From: Flavobacterium poyangense
Lineage (GTDB): Bacteria > Bacteroidota > Bacteroidia > Flavobacteriales > Flavobacteriaceae
Assembly (NCBI RefSeq): GCF_011751075.1
Contig: NZ_JAALLN010000001.1
Coordinates: forward strand, 843,113 to 907,112
Direction: 5' to 3'
DNA: 64,000 nucleotides
Shown: positions 33,580-43,754 of the stretch, piece by piece
How the letters are laid out: every line of letters begins with the position of its first letter
How positions within the stretch are numbered: the stretch's first letter is position 1
Program-made: the position numbers and the translations under genes
Notes under the pieces: generated by a model
What the model saw: only the letters and a program-made list of their open reading frames with translations
What the model was told of the DNA's origin: nothing
The model's database searches: none

Positions 33580-33608
33580 CAAATGTATAAAAAAAACGTA
33601 GCCAGCAA
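33580..33608 (-). promoter_or_regulatory. Promoter of the YkuD_2 gene
   Basis: Minus strand TTG (33608-33606), 18-nt spacer, TACATTTG (33587-33580). It sits 37 bp before the ATG at 33543. Confidence 0.6.
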
Positions 33609-33847
33609 AATAAAACTCTGTTAATCAAGGCTATTTTGTTTAAATTTTAACAATTCTAAAAGAAAAAATTAGCGTGGAAGACTAAAAAAATTAATTTTAC
33701 AAAGAATTTACCTGTAACAAGCACTTTTTTTGACCCGGTAGTTAAAATCTTATATTTTTAGCACCATCTGATTCAAAACTGCCATAATTACAACAAAATA
33801 ATATCTTTACATAAATCAATTATTACATGTACTCTCTTAAAGGTTCC

Positions 33848-36277
33848 ATGAAAAATTTAGTTTTTTTTACTCTTCTTCTATCCTCTTCTTGGATTTACAG
33901 CCAAAAGAAAACTCTGCAGGCACAACAAATTTCGCAAAGTATTTCTATTGACGGAAAACTGGATGAGCCTGCCTGGGAAACCGCAGCCGTTGCTTCTGAT
34001 TTTATCATGTTTGAACCTGATAACGGAAAACCAATTCCTGATACCAAAAAAACAGAAATCAAAGTCCTATATAATAACGACGCTCTTTATATAGGTGCTG
34101 TTATGCACGACGATGAACCTAATAAAATACTAAAGGAGATTTCACAAAGGGATGATTTTGGAACGGCCGATATATTTGGTGTTTTTATAAATGGTTTTAA
34201 TGACGGTCAGCAGAATTTTGAGTTTTTTGTGTCGGCTGCAGACGTTCAGGGAGATTGTATTATGACAGATTCAAACGGTGAAGATTATTCCTGGGATGCT
34301 ATCTGGATCAGTAAAGCGGTACTTACCGATAAAGGATGGGTTGTCGAAATGAAGATTCCCTATGCAGCTTTGCGTTTTTCAGAGGAAAAAAAACAAACTT
34401 GGGGAATTAACTTTTTCAGAGAAATAAAACGCGAACGCAAAAAATATACCTGGACTTTGATCAATACCAAAATAGGCACTTTTACACAACAAAACGGTAA
34501 TCTGGAAGGAATTGAAAACATCAAACCTCCTACCCGATTGTTCTTTATGCCCTATGCTTCTTATTACTTAAATGCGGCAGGTGATCAAAAAACATATGGG
34601 ACGATGAAAGGCGGAATGGATATTAAATACGGCATAAACGACGCTTTTACTCTTGATGCTATTTTGGTTCCCGATTTCGGACAGGCAAAATACGACGATC
34701 AGATTCTGAATCTGGGACCGTTTGAACAACAATTTAATGAAAACAGAGCCTTTTTTACAGAAGGAACAGATCTGTTTAACAAAGGAGAATTGTTTTATTC
34801 GAGAAGAATTGGGGGCAAACCTACTATCGATATCGACCTGAATGACAATGAAAAAATAATTGAAGACCCGCAGAATGTGAATCTGATCAATGCGCTTAAA
34901 ATTTCAGGAAGAACAAAAAAAGGCCTTGGTGTTGGAATTTTAAATGCGGTAACAGAAAAAACATTCGCCACCATAAAAGACACCATCACTGGCGAAACCA
35001 GACGTGAGATTGCAGAACCCTTAATGAATTATAATGTACTGATTTTAGACCAGCGTTTTCGTAAAAATTCATCCGTTACCTTCATCAATACAAATGTGAT
35101 TCGAAATGGTTATTTTAGAGACTCCAATGTTTCGGCTTTGGCCTGGGATTTAAATACCAAAGCCAATACGTATAATTTATCCGGAAATTTCAAATACAGC
35201 ACCATCCATGATACGAAAGATAAAAACGGAATATACGCCACACTTGGTTTTGCAGAAACCAGTGGTAACTACCGCTATAGTGTAGGCTCTGATTTTGTAA
35301 CTAAAGGCTTTGATCCAAATGATTTAGGAATTAATTTTTATACCAATTATTACAACTTTTACGGAAATGCCAATTACAGAATCCTGAATCCGACGAAACT
35401 CTTTAATACTTTTAAACTCAACTTTAATACCTATACCGAATTTAACAAAGAATCCGGAAAAATTCAGGAGAGTAACGTTGCGGTAAATACAAATCTGACC
35501 ACCGTAAAAAACAATTTTTACGGTATGAATATTGCCTTCTATCCTTTCGAATCTTATGATTATTACGAACCCAGAGCAACAAACAGATACGTTGTTATGC
35601 CAAGAAGATTTGAATCGTCTGCAAGTGTTTCTACCAATTACAATCATAAATTTGCTATAGATTTCAATCCGTCCATTGCCATTATGGATGAACCCGGAAG
35701 AATTAATTACGGCTTCGATATTGGTCCGAGATATCGTTTTAGCGATAAACTTTTACTGAATTATACTTTTAGCTTTTTCAGAAGAAACAACAACAAAGGA
35801 TACATAGACAGTACCGACGACGACGATGATGACAGCACTCCGAAGACTATTGTTTTTGCCAACAGAAATGTAATTACCTATTTTAATACATTAGGCGGAA
35901 AGTATGCTATAAACAGCACCATGACCATCAATCTGGCAGTTCGTCAATATTGGTCTTATGCGGAGAATAAAGAGATTCTGCAACTTGAATCTAATGGAAT
36001 TTTGACGCCAAATCCGGAATACACAAAAAATAAAAATTCGAGTTTTTATTCCTGGAATGCCGATTTATCGTACTCCTGGTGGTTTGCACCCGGAAGTCAG
36101 CTTTCTGTTTTGTACCGAAACAATGCCTCTAAATTTGAACGTGTTATTGACAAAGAGTACAGATCTAATGTTACCAACTTACTGAACAATGACGCATTAA
36201 AACACATTTTTTCTGTAAGTGTCAAATATTTTATTGACTACAATGCCGTTAAAAACAAACTTAGAAACAGAGCCTAG
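33848..36277 (+). CDS. CBM9-like / DUF5916 outer-membrane protein
   Basis: 809 residues from the ATG at 33848, which opens a signal peptide (KNLVFFTLLLSSSWIYSQ); an in-frame ATG at 33827 is unlikely. An N-terminal carbohydrate-binding module 9-like domain (SISIDGKLDEPAWETA, about 20-220) is followed by a DUF5916 barrel-type region with many aromatic beta strands, ending KHIFSVSVKYFIDYNAVK. Such proteins are outer-membrane and uncharacterised; sugar binding is inferred from the module alone. An acidic run of Asp residues near 655-665 is a possible metal-rich loop. No operon partner. Confidence 0.85.
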   Translation: MKNLVFFTLLLSSSWIYSQKKTLQAQQISQSISIDGKLDEPAWETAAVASDFIMFEPDNGKPIPDTKKTEIKVLYNNDALYIGAVMHDDEPNKILKEISQRDDFGTADIFGVFINGFNDGQQNFEFFVSAADVQGDCIMTDSNGEDYSWDAIWISKAVLTDKGWVVEMKIPYAALRFSEEKKQTWGINFFREIKRERKKYTWTLINTKIGTFTQQNGNLEGIENIKPPTRLFFMPYASYYLNAAGDQKTYGTMKGGMDIKYGINDAFTLDAILVPDFGQAKYDDQILNLGPFEQQFNENRAFFTEGTDLFNKGELFYSRRIGGKPTIDIDLNDNEKIIEDPQNVNLINALKISGRTKKGLGVGILNAVTEKTFATIKDTITGETRREIAEPLMNYNVLILDQRFRKNSSVTFINTNVIRNGYFRDSNVSALAWDLNTKANTYNLSGNFKYSTIHDTKDKNGIYATLGFAETSGNYRYSVGSDFVTKGFDPNDLGINFYTNYYNFYGNANYRILNPTKLFNTFKLNFNTYTEFNKESGKIQESNVAVNTNLTTVKNNFYGMNIAFYPFESYDYYEPRATNRYVVMPRRFESSASVSTNYNHKFAIDFNPSIAIMDEPGRINYGFDIGPRYRFSDKLLLNYTFSFFRRNNNKGYIDSTDDDDDDSTPKTIVFANRNVITYFNTLGGKYAINSTMTINLAVRQYWSYAENKEILQLESNGILTPNPEYTKNKNSSFYSWNADLSYSWWFAPGSQLSVLYRNNASKFERVIDKEYRSNVTNLLNNDALKHIFSVSVKYFIDYNAVKNKLRNRA

Positions 36278-36371
36278 TCTGAATTAATTTTAAAAAACAA
36301 AGGCTTCTTTGATTAAATTATTATTTTTCAATACGGTTCATTTTATTAACTGTAATTGTAACAATGCTTCC

Positions 36372-36400
36372 TTGCTCCTTTTATAAATGGTTTATCTTTG
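36372..36400 (+). promoter_or_regulatory. Promoter of gpmI
   Basis: TTG (36372-36374), 18-nt spacer, TATCTTTG (36393-36400). The ATG is only 12 or 15 bp after the box, so the leader is very short. Confidence 0.65.
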
Positions 36401-36412
36401 TAAAAAACAAAA

Positions 36413-37933
36413 ATGATGAACAAGAAAGTAATACTAATGATTTTAGACGGGTGGGGAAAATCTCCCGATCCTAAAGTTTCTGCAATAGACAATGCAAATG
36501 TTCCTTTTATAAACAGTCTTTACCAAAACTACCCGAGTGCCCAACTTAGAACCGATGGTTTAAACGTTGGTTTGCCGGAAGGTCAGATGGGAAACAGCGA
36601 AGTTGGTCACATGAATCTTGGTGCAGGAAGAATTGTATACCAGGATTTAGCCAAAATAAATCTGGCAGTAGCGCATAAAACGCTTGCCAAAGAACAAGTA
36701 CTTATTGATGCTTTTACTTATGCTAAAGAAAACAACAAAAAAGTACACTTTTTAGGATTAGTTTCTGACGGTGGTGTACACTCTCATACTTCTCATTTAC
36801 GCGGATTAATAGATGCTTCTCAGGAATATGGTTTGCAAAATGTTTTTGTTCACGCTTTCACAGACGGTCGTGATGTAGATCCTAAATCAGGAGCAAAATA
36901 CATTCAGGATTTAGAAGGGCATATTAAAGATACTCCGGTAAAAATTGCCTCTATCGTAGGCCGTTATTACGCTATGGATCGTGACAAACGTTGGGAACGT
37001 GTCAAATTAGCTTATGACTTACTTGTAAATGCAAAAGGAACACCTTCTCAAAATGCCGTTGCGAGTATTCTTGACAGTTATGCCAACAATATAACCGACG
37101 AATTTATTGAGCCAATCGTATTGGTTGATGAACAACAAAAACCATTGGCCACTATCGCCGATGATGATGTGGTGATCTTCTTCAATTTCAGAACAGACCG
37201 AGGACGTGAACTTACTGAAGCGCTTTCGCAACAAGACTTTCACGAACAAAACATGCACAAGCTAAACTTGTATTATGTTACACTTACCAACTACGACGAA
37301 ACGTATCAGAACGTAAAAGTGGTTTACAACAAAGACAACATCACCGAAACTCTTGGGGAAGTTTTAGAAAAAGCAGGTAAAAAACAGATCCGTATAGCTG
37401 AAACGGAGAAATACCCACACGTAACCTTTTTCTTCTCAGGAGGAAGAGAAACTCCTTTTGAAGGAGAATCAAGAATTTTAAGAAACTCTCCAAAAGTAGC
37501 TACTTACGACCTGCAACCGGAAATGAGTGCTTACGAACTTAAAGATGCTCTTGTTCCGGAATTAAACAAAGGCGAAGTTGATTTTGTATGCCTAAATTTT
37601 GCCAATGGCGACATGGTGGGACATACCGGAATCATGAGTGCTGCAATTTTGGCTTGTGAAGCTGTTGATGCCTGTGTAAAAGGGGTTATCGAAGCGGCTT
37701 TGGCAAATGATTATACTACTATCGTAATTGCCGATCACGGAAATTGCGAAACAATGATTAATCCTGACGGAAGCCCTAATACGGCCCACACCACAAATCC
37801 GGTGCCTATTATTTTAGTTGACAAAGAACTGAAAAACATCAATGATGGTGTCTTGGGAGATATTGCCCCTACCATTTTAGAGCTAATGGGAGTTCAGCAA
37901 CCGGCAGCTATGACATGTCATTCGTTACTGTAG
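36413..37933 (+). CDS. gpmI: Cofactor-independent phosphoglycerate mutase
   Basis: 506 residues (ATG 36413; a second ATG follows directly at 36416). GpmI interconverts 3- and 2-phosphoglycerate with two metal ions in glycolysis. The N-terminal LDGWG (D12) and the nucleophile Ser in MGNSEVGHMNLG (S62) are present, as are HAFTDGRDVDP and the metal site DHGNCETM and HTTNPVP. Length matches the family. The promoter at 36372-36400 implies a leader of about 10 bases. Monocistronic. Confidence 0.97.
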   Translation: MMNKKVILMILDGWGKSPDPKVSAIDNANVPFINSLYQNYPSAQLRTDGLNVGLPEGQMGNSEVGHMNLGAGRIVYQDLAKINLAVAHKTLAKEQVLIDAFTYAKENNKKVHFLGLVSDGGVHSHTSHLRGLIDASQEYGLQNVFVHAFTDGRDVDPKSGAKYIQDLEGHIKDTPVKIASIVGRYYAMDRDKRWERVKLAYDLLVNAKGTPSQNAVASILDSYANNITDEFIEPIVLVDEQQKPLATIADDDVVIFFNFRTDRGRELTEALSQQDFHEQNMHKLNLYYVTLTNYDETYQNVKVVYNKDNITETLGEVLEKAGKKQIRIAETEKYPHVTFFFSGGRETPFEGESRILRNSPKVATYDLQPEMSAYELKDALVPELNKGEVDFVCLNFANGDMVGHTGIMSAAILACEAVDACVKGVIEAALANDYTTIVIADHGNCETMINPDGSPNTAHTTNPVPIILVDKELKNINDGVLGDIAPTILELMGVQQPAAMTCHSLL

Positions 37934-37971
37934 CAACTGCTTTTTGAAACATACAGTTTTTTTTATATACT

Positions 37972-38115
37972 TAATGCGCGGGTAACCATATAAGTGATGT
38001 AAGCTCATTTAATTAGGGTGGCGCAAAAAAAGGGAGTGAAGATCTAATGCGCGGGTAACCATATAAGTGATGTAAGTTCATTTAATTGGGGCGCAAAAAA
38101 AGGAAGTGAGGATCT
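37972..38115. repeat. 73-bp direct repeat, two copies
   Basis: Copies start at 37972 and 38045 and share TAATGCGCGGGTAACCATAT, AAGTGATGTAAG and GCGCAAAAAAAG with small differences. The core ACCATATAAGTGATGTAAG recurs inverted at 38538-38579 and, degenerate, at 47736-47766. The second copy carries the left arm of the terminator at 38101. Most of the 651-bp gap 37934-38584 is repeats. Confidence 0.85.
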
Positions 38116-38139
38116 AAATAGATTTTCACTCCTTTTTTT
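38101..38139 (+). terminator. Terminator-like hairpin after the direct repeat
   Basis: AGGAAGTGAGGATCTA pairs imperfectly with TAGATTTTCACTCCT, followed by seven Ts. It could terminate gpmI read-through. Confidence 0.6.
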
Positions 38140-38276
38140 GTATGCTGTAAAAGCTGTAGAAAACTTATTTGACAATACCTTGTCTATAAAAACGCATTGG
38201 GCGTATTTGTTTTTAACACATAGAAACATCCTTTTGAAAATGAAAAAAGACGTTTCATTTATTTAAAATTTCAATT

Positions 38277-38301
38277 GTCAATCTGAGCGAAGTCGAAGAC
38301 C
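38277..38301. repeat. Single copy of the GAGCGAAGTCGAAG repeat
   Basis: GTCAATCTGAGCGAAGTCGA followed by AGACC, related to the arrays at 2294 and 29372. Confidence 0.55.
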
Positions 38302-38360
38302 TCATAGTTCGGGTAAGTGATAAGAATAAACTTCGTCTTTGTTTCCCGAACATTTTGTTT

Positions 38361-38445
38361 CACGCAGATTTTGCAGATCGAGCAGATTTATTGAGATTGT
38401 TTTCATAGGAAACCAAAAACAAAATAAATCTGCTAAATCTGCGTG
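38361..38445. repeat. Inverted CAGATT-type repeat
   Basis: CACGCAGATTTTGCAGATCG (from 38361) with AGCAGATTTA, and TAAATCTGCTAAATCTGCGT (38425-38444), form an inverted pair of the same family as 23850-23931. Confidence 0.65.
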
Positions 38446-38537
38446 CATAAAAAACTATGCGACTCTTAAATGTTAAAAACAATTTCCACGAACCAAAACC
38501 ATCGAACCAACAAAAAACTAAAAAGAACTTTTTCAAC

Positions 38538-38579
38538 GCCCCTCTAATTAAATGAACTTACATCACTTATATGGTTTAA
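38538..38579. repeat. Inverted copy of the CCATATAAGT repeat
   Basis: The minus strand reads ACCATATAAGTGATGTAAGT then TCATTTAATTAGAGG, the core of the 37972 repeat in opposite orientation, just before the DUF445 stop. Confidence 0.8.
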
Positions 38580-38584
38580 AAAAA

Positions 38585-39841
38585 TCACATAATACTGTAA
38601 TGGTACACCCACTCAACCCCATAAATAACCAGTCCGATCAAACCTCCGACTAAAGTACCGTTGATTCTGATGTATTGAAGATCTTTTCCGATCTCTAATT
38701 CCAATTTTTCGGAAACCTCTTTTCCATCCCAGCTTTTCACGGTTGAGGCTATTAAATCCCCGATTACTTTTTTATTATTCAGAAGTACCGTCAGCAAATC
38801 GTTCTTGATGAAATTATTGATCTTATCGATCATTACGGTATCCTCTTTAAGTCCATTTCCGAAACTTTGAACCAACGTTTTGATATTATCTTTAATAGAC
38901 GATTGATCCCCTTTTTCTAAATCATTCGTTATGGATGCTTTTATCTCGTCCCAAATTCCATTGATATAATCCTGAACTTCTTTTTTCCCTGCAAAGTCAA
39001 GAATCATGGAATTGATTTTCACCCTCATCTCTTCTGAATTTTTAACCTTATCCAGAAAATCATATACATATTCGTCTATTTTCAGTCTGATCGCACTTCC
39101 GGGATGTTTGGCTTCGTTTAAAAAATCCTGCAAGCCATTAAAAACCCCTTCCGTAATGCTTTTATCCGCTAAACCGAAACTCAAAAAAGGAGTTGATGCT
39201 TTTACTTTCTTGCGGATTAAGTCTTTATTGTTACTCAATTCCGCACTCATAAGCTCCAAAAGATTGGTGAGTAATCGATCTTTAACATCCCCTTTCTGCA
39301 AAGGTTCTAAAGCCAAGGCAACCCAATCTCCAAAATTAATTCCGACCAGTCTCTCTTTAAACTGAACCTGAATGAACCTTTTTATGTCTTCGTCCTTTAT
39401 CGCTTTTAAAATCCCAGGAATTACATTTACCACTACCAAATCGGCAATTTTATTTGCATTGGCTTCTTGCGATAACCAATCGGAGGCTTTTTCTGCGAAG
39501 TTGAATTCTGCCAACTTAACTTCTAGTTTTTCGCGATTCAGAAATTCTTCCGAGACAAAATTCCCCAGATTTTCCCCAATCTCATTTTTTTTGGTTGAAA
39601 TAATAGCGGTATGCCAAATCGGAATTCCCAGCGGATGCCGAAACAAAGCCACAACCGCAAACCAATCGGCTATTCCTCCTACCATTGCTGCCTCACTAAA
39701 AGCCTGTAACATCGGAATCTTAAAATATACAGCCACTACAAACAAAAGCACAGCCACTCCTAAAAGTGCCAAAGCATTTCTTTTCATGCGCTTTAATGCT
39801 TTTTTCTTTGCTCTATTTTCCTGATCTGCAACTGACTCCAT
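38585..39841 (-). CDS. DUF445-family membrane protein
   Basis: 418 residues with one N-terminal hydrophobic helix (about 24-42), the family patch AMVGGIADWFAVVALFRHP, long alpha-helical middle domains and a C-terminal membrane helix (about 397-413, GTLVGGLIGLVIYGVEW). DUF445 proteins (YjiN/YheB-like) are membrane-associated and uncharacterised. Some residues of the N-terminus are strongly basic (KKKALKRMKRN). It stands alone, beside repeats and the divergent TetR operon. Confidence 0.88.
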   Translation of the reverse strand: MESVADQENRAKKKALKRMKRNALALLGVAVLLFVVAVYFKIPMLQAFSEAAMVGGIADWFAVVALFRHPLGIPIWHTAIISTKKNEIGENLGNFVSEEFLNREKLEVKLAEFNFAEKASDWLSQEANANKIADLVVVNVIPGILKAIKDEDIKRFIQVQFKERLVGINFGDWVALALEPLQKGDVKDRLLTNLLELMSAELSNNKDLIRKKVKASTPFLSFGLADKSITEGVFNGLQDFLNEAKHPGSAIRLKIDEYVYDFLDKVKNSEEMRVKINSMILDFAGKKEVQDYINGIWDEIKASITNDLEKGDQSSIKDNIKTLVQSFGNGLKEDTVMIDKINNFIKNDLLTVLLNNKKVIGDLIASTVKSWDGKEVSEKLELEIGKDLQYIRINGTLVGGLIGLVIYGVEWVYHYSIM

Positions 39842-40015
39842 AACCGCTAAAATGTTTGACAGGCTAATTTAAGCTTTTTTATCCAGATATAAATTAGAGC
39901 CTTTTTCTTCCTTTTTTATTTTTTCAAATAAACTAAAAACCAGCAAACAAAGGCCATGACAAAGATTTAATTGATTAAATAAAAGTTAAAGTTTCATAAT
40001 TAAAAGTATTACTAT

Positions 40016-40023
40016 TATCTTTG
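40016..40023 (+). promoter_or_regulatory. -7 box of the TetR-ABC-HlyD-TolC operon
   Basis: TATCTTTG, exact TAnnTTTG, 20 bp before the ATG at 40043. A TTTC, not TTTG, occupies the -33 position. Confidence 0.5.
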
Positions 40024-40042
40024 CATAAAACAATATCGACTT

Positions 40043-40717
40043 ATGAATGCAATATTTTCAAATATAAAAATTCAGGTTAATGAAAAATTATACGTAAAAG
40101 ATCCTGAAACCTCTGATTTAGGGAAGAAGATTGTAGGGAACAGTATTCTTTTAATCGATCAGATCGGTATTGAACATTTTACTTTCAAAAAATTGGGAGA
40201 ACAAATAGGTTCAAATGAAAGCTCTATTTACCGCTACTTCGAGAACAAACACAAACTGGTCGTGTATTTATCGTCCTGGTATTGGGGATGGATGGAATAC
40301 AAATTGGTTTTTGCCACCAACAACATTACCAATCCAACTGAAAAGCTGCAAAAAGCCATCACGATTGTAACAGAGAAAATAACAAACAATCCTGTCACCA
40401 CACATATTGACGAGGCAATTCTGAACAAAATCATCATTTCAGAATTTACCAAAACAATCTACACAAAAGAGGTGGATGATGACAATAAAGAAGGTTTTTT
40501 TCTGGTTTATAAAAGAGTAATAAACCGAATTATCAGCATCGTGCAGGAAGTAAACCCTGATTATCCTTTTGCAAAAAGTTTGGTATCAAGCATCGTAGAA
40601 GGAAGTCTGCATCAGCATTTTTTAAACGAACATTTGAAAACCATAACAGATTGTAACGAACCTGTAACTGTAACATCCTTTTATCTGGATTTAGTTGACC
40701 GTATTCTTTCAAAATAA
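40043..40717 (+). CDS. TetR/AcrR-family regulator of the export operon
   Basis: 224 residues. The helix-turn-helix is FTFKKLGEQIGSNESSIYRY then FENKHKL (about 44-70), followed by a ligand-binding helical bundle without a recognised family. About 24 residues precede the first helix of the domain, more than usual. The ABC gene starts 27 bp after its stop, so it is probably the first gene of the TetR-ABC-HlyD-TolC operon and may repress it. The inducing ligand is unknown. Confidence 0.88.
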   Translation: MNAIFSNIKIQVNEKLYVKDPETSDLGKKIVGNSILLIDQIGIEHFTFKKLGEQIGSNESSIYRYFENKHKLVVYLSSWYWGWMEYKLVFATNNITNPTEKLQKAITIVTEKITNNPVTTHIDEAILNKIIISEFTKTIYTKEVDDDNKEGFFLVYKRVINRIISIVQEVNPDYPFAKSLVSSIVEGSLHQHFLNEHLKTITDCNEPVTVTSFYLDLVDRILSK

Positions 40718-40744
40718 AAAACAAATCATAATACCATTTTATTT

Positions 40745-42403
40745 ATGACACCCTTAAAGAGATTTTATAACTTACTCGCATTAGACAAAAAAGATATTGT
40801 ACAAATTTTTTTCTATGCTATTTTCGCAGGACTTATCAGTTTATCTCTGCCGTTAGGTATTCAGGCCATTATTAACTTTATACAATCGGGTCGCGTGAGT
40901 GCCTCATGGATTGTTTTGATCCTGTTGGTAGTCGTAGGAGTTGCCCTAGTCGGCATCCTGTCTCTAATGCAACTTAGAATTACAGAAAATCTGCAGCAAA
41001 AAATATTTGTGCGTTCTTCTTTTGAATTCGCAACCCGTCTGCCTAAAATAAAATTTGAAGCGCTTTACGCCAACTATCCGCCGGAATTAGCGAATCGTTT
41101 TTTTGATACGCTAACGATTCAAAAAGGAACTTCGAAATTACTGATTGATTTCTCGGCTGCTTTATTACAGATTGCCTTCGGAATTATTCTGTTGTCGCTG
41201 TATCATCCGTTTTTTATCATATTTGGTATTTTATTGTTCTTTTTGTTGTTTTTCATTTTCAAGTTTTCGTACCGCACCGGTTTAGAAACTAGTTTAAAAG
41301 AATCAAAATTCAAATACAAAGTGGCCAGCTGGTTGCAGGAAATTGCACGTAATAATTTCAGTTTCAGAAATGAATTGAACTATGAGTATGCGCTACAAAA
41401 AAATGACAATCTGGTTAATGATTATCTTACTTACAGAGAAAAGCATTTTAACATTATCAAAAGACAGTTTATACAATTAATCATTTTCAAAATATTAATC
41501 ACTGCCAGTTTATTAGTAATTGGTGGTTATCTGGTATTGTCACAAGAAATGAACATCGGGCAGTTTGTGGCAGCAGAGATTATTATTTTGCTAGTGATTA
41601 CTTCTGTTGAAAAAATTATAGTTGGTCTGGAAACTTTTTACGACGTTTTGACTTCTGTTGAAAAAATTGGTCAGGTAACCGATATGGAACTTGAAGAAGA
41701 AAGCGGTGATTCTAATGACAGCGGTTATACGAATATTAGCCTTGAAACCAACAATCTGACTTTCAAATTTCCAAATACCAAACAAAATACATTGCGCACC
41801 ATCAACCTGAAAATTGAGCAGGGGGAACATATTTTTGTCGATGGAATAAATGGTTCAGGAAAAACGACTTTGATTCGCATACTATCGGGATTATTGCAAC
41901 CAACTACCGGTTCATTTTACATTAATGATGATACTTTCAAAAAAATCAATTTGAAACAATACCGTTCGCAAATTGGTAGTATCATTTATGGAGAGACCCT
42001 TTTTGAAGGCAGTATTCTAGACAATATCACATTTAAAGACAAATCGATTACTCAGGAAGACTTAAAATGGGCTATCAATGGGGTACAACTGACTAATTAC
42101 ATCAAATCGCTTCCAAAAAGTTTAGACACGCTTATTTTTCCGGAAGGAAAACAATTATCGTCTTCTAATATTCAAAAGATATTACTGGTGAGAAGTATTA
42201 TCCATAAGCCAAAAATTCTTTTTTATGAAGACCCGACAGACACCATGGATGAAAACGTAGCCAATGAAATTATTGATTTCATTACTGCCAAAGAACACTC
42301 TTGGACCATCATAGTATCGTCCAAAAACCCATATTGGAAAACCAAAAGTAATCGTGTGATTACCATGCAAGACGGTAAAATAATACTAGATTCTAAAAAT
42401 TAA
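40745..42403 (+). CDS. ABC exporter permease-ATPase with degenerate ATPase motifs
   Basis: 552 residues, type 1 secretion-like half-transporter: membrane domain with about five to six helices (18-40, 54-76, 138-172, 244-262, 271-293) and a nucleotide-binding domain (about 330-552). The Walker A GINGSGKTT (367-375) is intact. Elsewhere the expected residues are replaced: Q-loop Gln is Y415; the signature LSGGQ region reads LSSSNIQ (471-477); Walker B shows ILFYED (E495, D496) where DE is usual; the H-loop His is K527. No peptidase domain at the N-terminus. It is followed 4 bp later by an HlyD gene, then a TolC gene, so it should be part of a tripartite exporter. ATPase activity is doubtful. 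Confidence 0.9.
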   Translation: MTPLKRFYNLLALDKKDIVQIFFYAIFAGLISLSLPLGIQAIINFIQSGRVSASWIVLILLVVVGVALVGILSLMQLRITENLQQKIFVRSSFEFATRLPKIKFEALYANYPPELANRFFDTLTIQKGTSKLLIDFSAALLQIAFGIILLSLYHPFFIIFGILLFFLLFFIFKFSYRTGLETSLKESKFKYKVASWLQEIARNNFSFRNELNYEYALQKNDNLVNDYLTYREKHFNIIKRQFIQLIIFKILITASLLVIGGYLVLSQEMNIGQFVAAEIIILLVITSVEKIIVGLETFYDVLTSVEKIGQVTDMELEEESGDSNDSGYTNISLETNNLTFKFPNTKQNTLRTINLKIEQGEHIFVDGINGSGKTTLIRILSGLLQPTTGSFYINDDTFKKINLKQYRSQIGSIIYGETLFEGSILDNITFKDKSITQEDLKWAINGVQLTNYIKSLPKSLDTLIFPEGKQLSSSNIQKILLVRSIIHKPKILFYEDPTDTMDENVANEIIDFITAKEHSWTIIVSSKNPYWKTKSNRVITMQDGKIILDSKN

Positions 42404-42407
42404 AAAG

Positions 42408-43754
42408 ATGTTACATATTTCAGAAAACAATAAACCGGATCATTCTTTAGCGCGTTTCAAAACGGTACAAACGCTAATGAATAAAAAGCACTATAAAATT
42501 TTAAATAAAATTATCATAGGCTTTTCTATTTTGGGCTTTGGACTTCTTTTTTTACCGTGGACTCAAAACATTTCAGGTAAAGGAGCAGTGACTACTTTAA
42601 AACCAAATCAACGTCCTCAATCGATACAAAGCGTTATTTCGGGAAGGATCGAAAAATGGTATGTACAAGAAGGTGATTTTGTAAAAAAGGGCGATACTAT
42701 TTTATACATTTCAGAGATCAAAGAAGATTATATGGACCCGAATTTGGTCGGCAACACCAAAAATCAGGTGGAAGCCAAAAAGCAAGCCGTACAATCTTAC
42801 GAGTCTAAAGTAAGCAGTCTGGACAATCAATTAAGAGCCATAGAAGCCGAGAAAAAATTAAAACTCGAACAAGCCCAGAATAAAATCAAACAAGCCCGTC
42901 TAAAAATTAAAAGTGACAGCATTGATTTGATTGCCGTTAACACACAACTAAAAATCGCCAACACACAGTACAACCGTTCGGTACAATTAAACAAAGAAGG
43001 TTTAAAACCATTGACGGATGTTGAGGAAAAGCGTTTAAAACTGCAGGATGCAGAGGCAAAAATCATCAATCAGGAGAACAAATTATTAAGCAGCAAAAAT
43101 GATTTTATCAACGCAAAAGTAGAGATCAATCGTATCGTTGCCGAATATTCTGAGAAAGTAGCCAAATCTCAAAGCGATCAGTTTACAGCCAAAAGTAGCC
43201 AATATGATGCCGCAGCGCAGGTAAACAAACTCGAAAATCAATATGCCAATTACAGCATCCGTAACAATATGTACTATATCAGAGCAGCGCAAAACGGATA
43301 CATCAACAGAGCATTACAATCGGGAATTGGTGAAACAATAAAAGAAGGAACTGCTATCGCAACCATTATGCCTTCTAACTATGATATTGCCGTAGAAACC
43401 TATGTTAACCCAATTGATTTGCCTTTAATTCGCAAGGGTGAAAAAGTCAGAGTCTGGTTTGACGGATGGCCAACTATTGTTTTCTCCGGATGGCCGGACG
43501 TTTCGTATGGTACATTTGGTGGCAGAATTGTTGCCATTGAAAATTTCATCAGCGATAACGGAAAATACAGAGTTTTAATCGCCCCTGATCAGGACGAAGC
43601 GAAATGGCCGAAACAATTGAGTATTGGATCAGGAGCTCAAACACTGGCTTTATTAAACACCGTTCCTCTGTGGTTTGAAATATGGAGAACCTTAAATGGA
43701 TTCCCTCCTGATTATTATAAAAAAGACACAAAACCAACTAAAGAAAAGAAATAA
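42408..43754 (+). CDS. HlyD-family periplasmic adaptor
   Basis: 448 residues: a short cytoplasmic N-terminus, one membrane helix (about 33-50), a lipoyl-like half-motif (SVISGRIEKWYVQEGDFVKK, about 70-90), a long coiled coil (about 115-285) and a beta-barrel part (about 325-430). Adaptors of this kind bridge an ABC exporter and TolC. It starts 4 bp after the ABC stop and its stop overlaps the TolC start by one base (TAATG). Confidence 0.92.
   Translation: MLHISENNKPDHSLARFKTVQTLMNKKHYKILNKIIIGFSILGFGLLFLPWTQNISGKGAVTTLKPNQRPQSIQSVISGRIEKWYVQEGDFVKKGDTILYISEIKEDYMDPNLVGNTKNQVEAKKQAVQSYESKVSSLDNQLRAIEAEKKLKLEQAQNKIKQARLKIKSDSIDLIAVNTQLKIANTQYNRSVQLNKEGLKPLTDVEEKRLKLQDAEAKIINQENKLLSSKNDFINAKVEINRIVAEYSEKVAKSQSDQFTAKSSQYDAAAQVNKLENQYANYSIRNNMYYIRAAQNGYINRALQSGIGETIKEGTAIATIMPSNYDIAVETYVNPIDLPLIRKGEKVRVWFDGWPTIVFSGWPDVSYGTFGGRIVAIENFISDNGKYRVLIAPDQDEAKWPKQLSIGSGAQTLALLNTVPLWFEIWRTLNGFPPDYYKKDTKPTKEKK

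Noticed and set aside
38044..38229. 61-codon minus-strand frame at the direct repeat
   Set aside because: Sequence is built from the 73-bp repeat and a terminator; no gene-like features.
39006..39824. Two plus-strand frames opposite DUF445
   Set aside because: Both lie inside the DUF445 gene in reverse frame and show low-complexity Ser/Lys-rich composition.
40745..42403. Broken (pseudogene) ABC transporter
   Set aside because: The frame is complete, Walker A is intact and the downstream genes are tightly coupled, so a maintained variant is more likely than decay.
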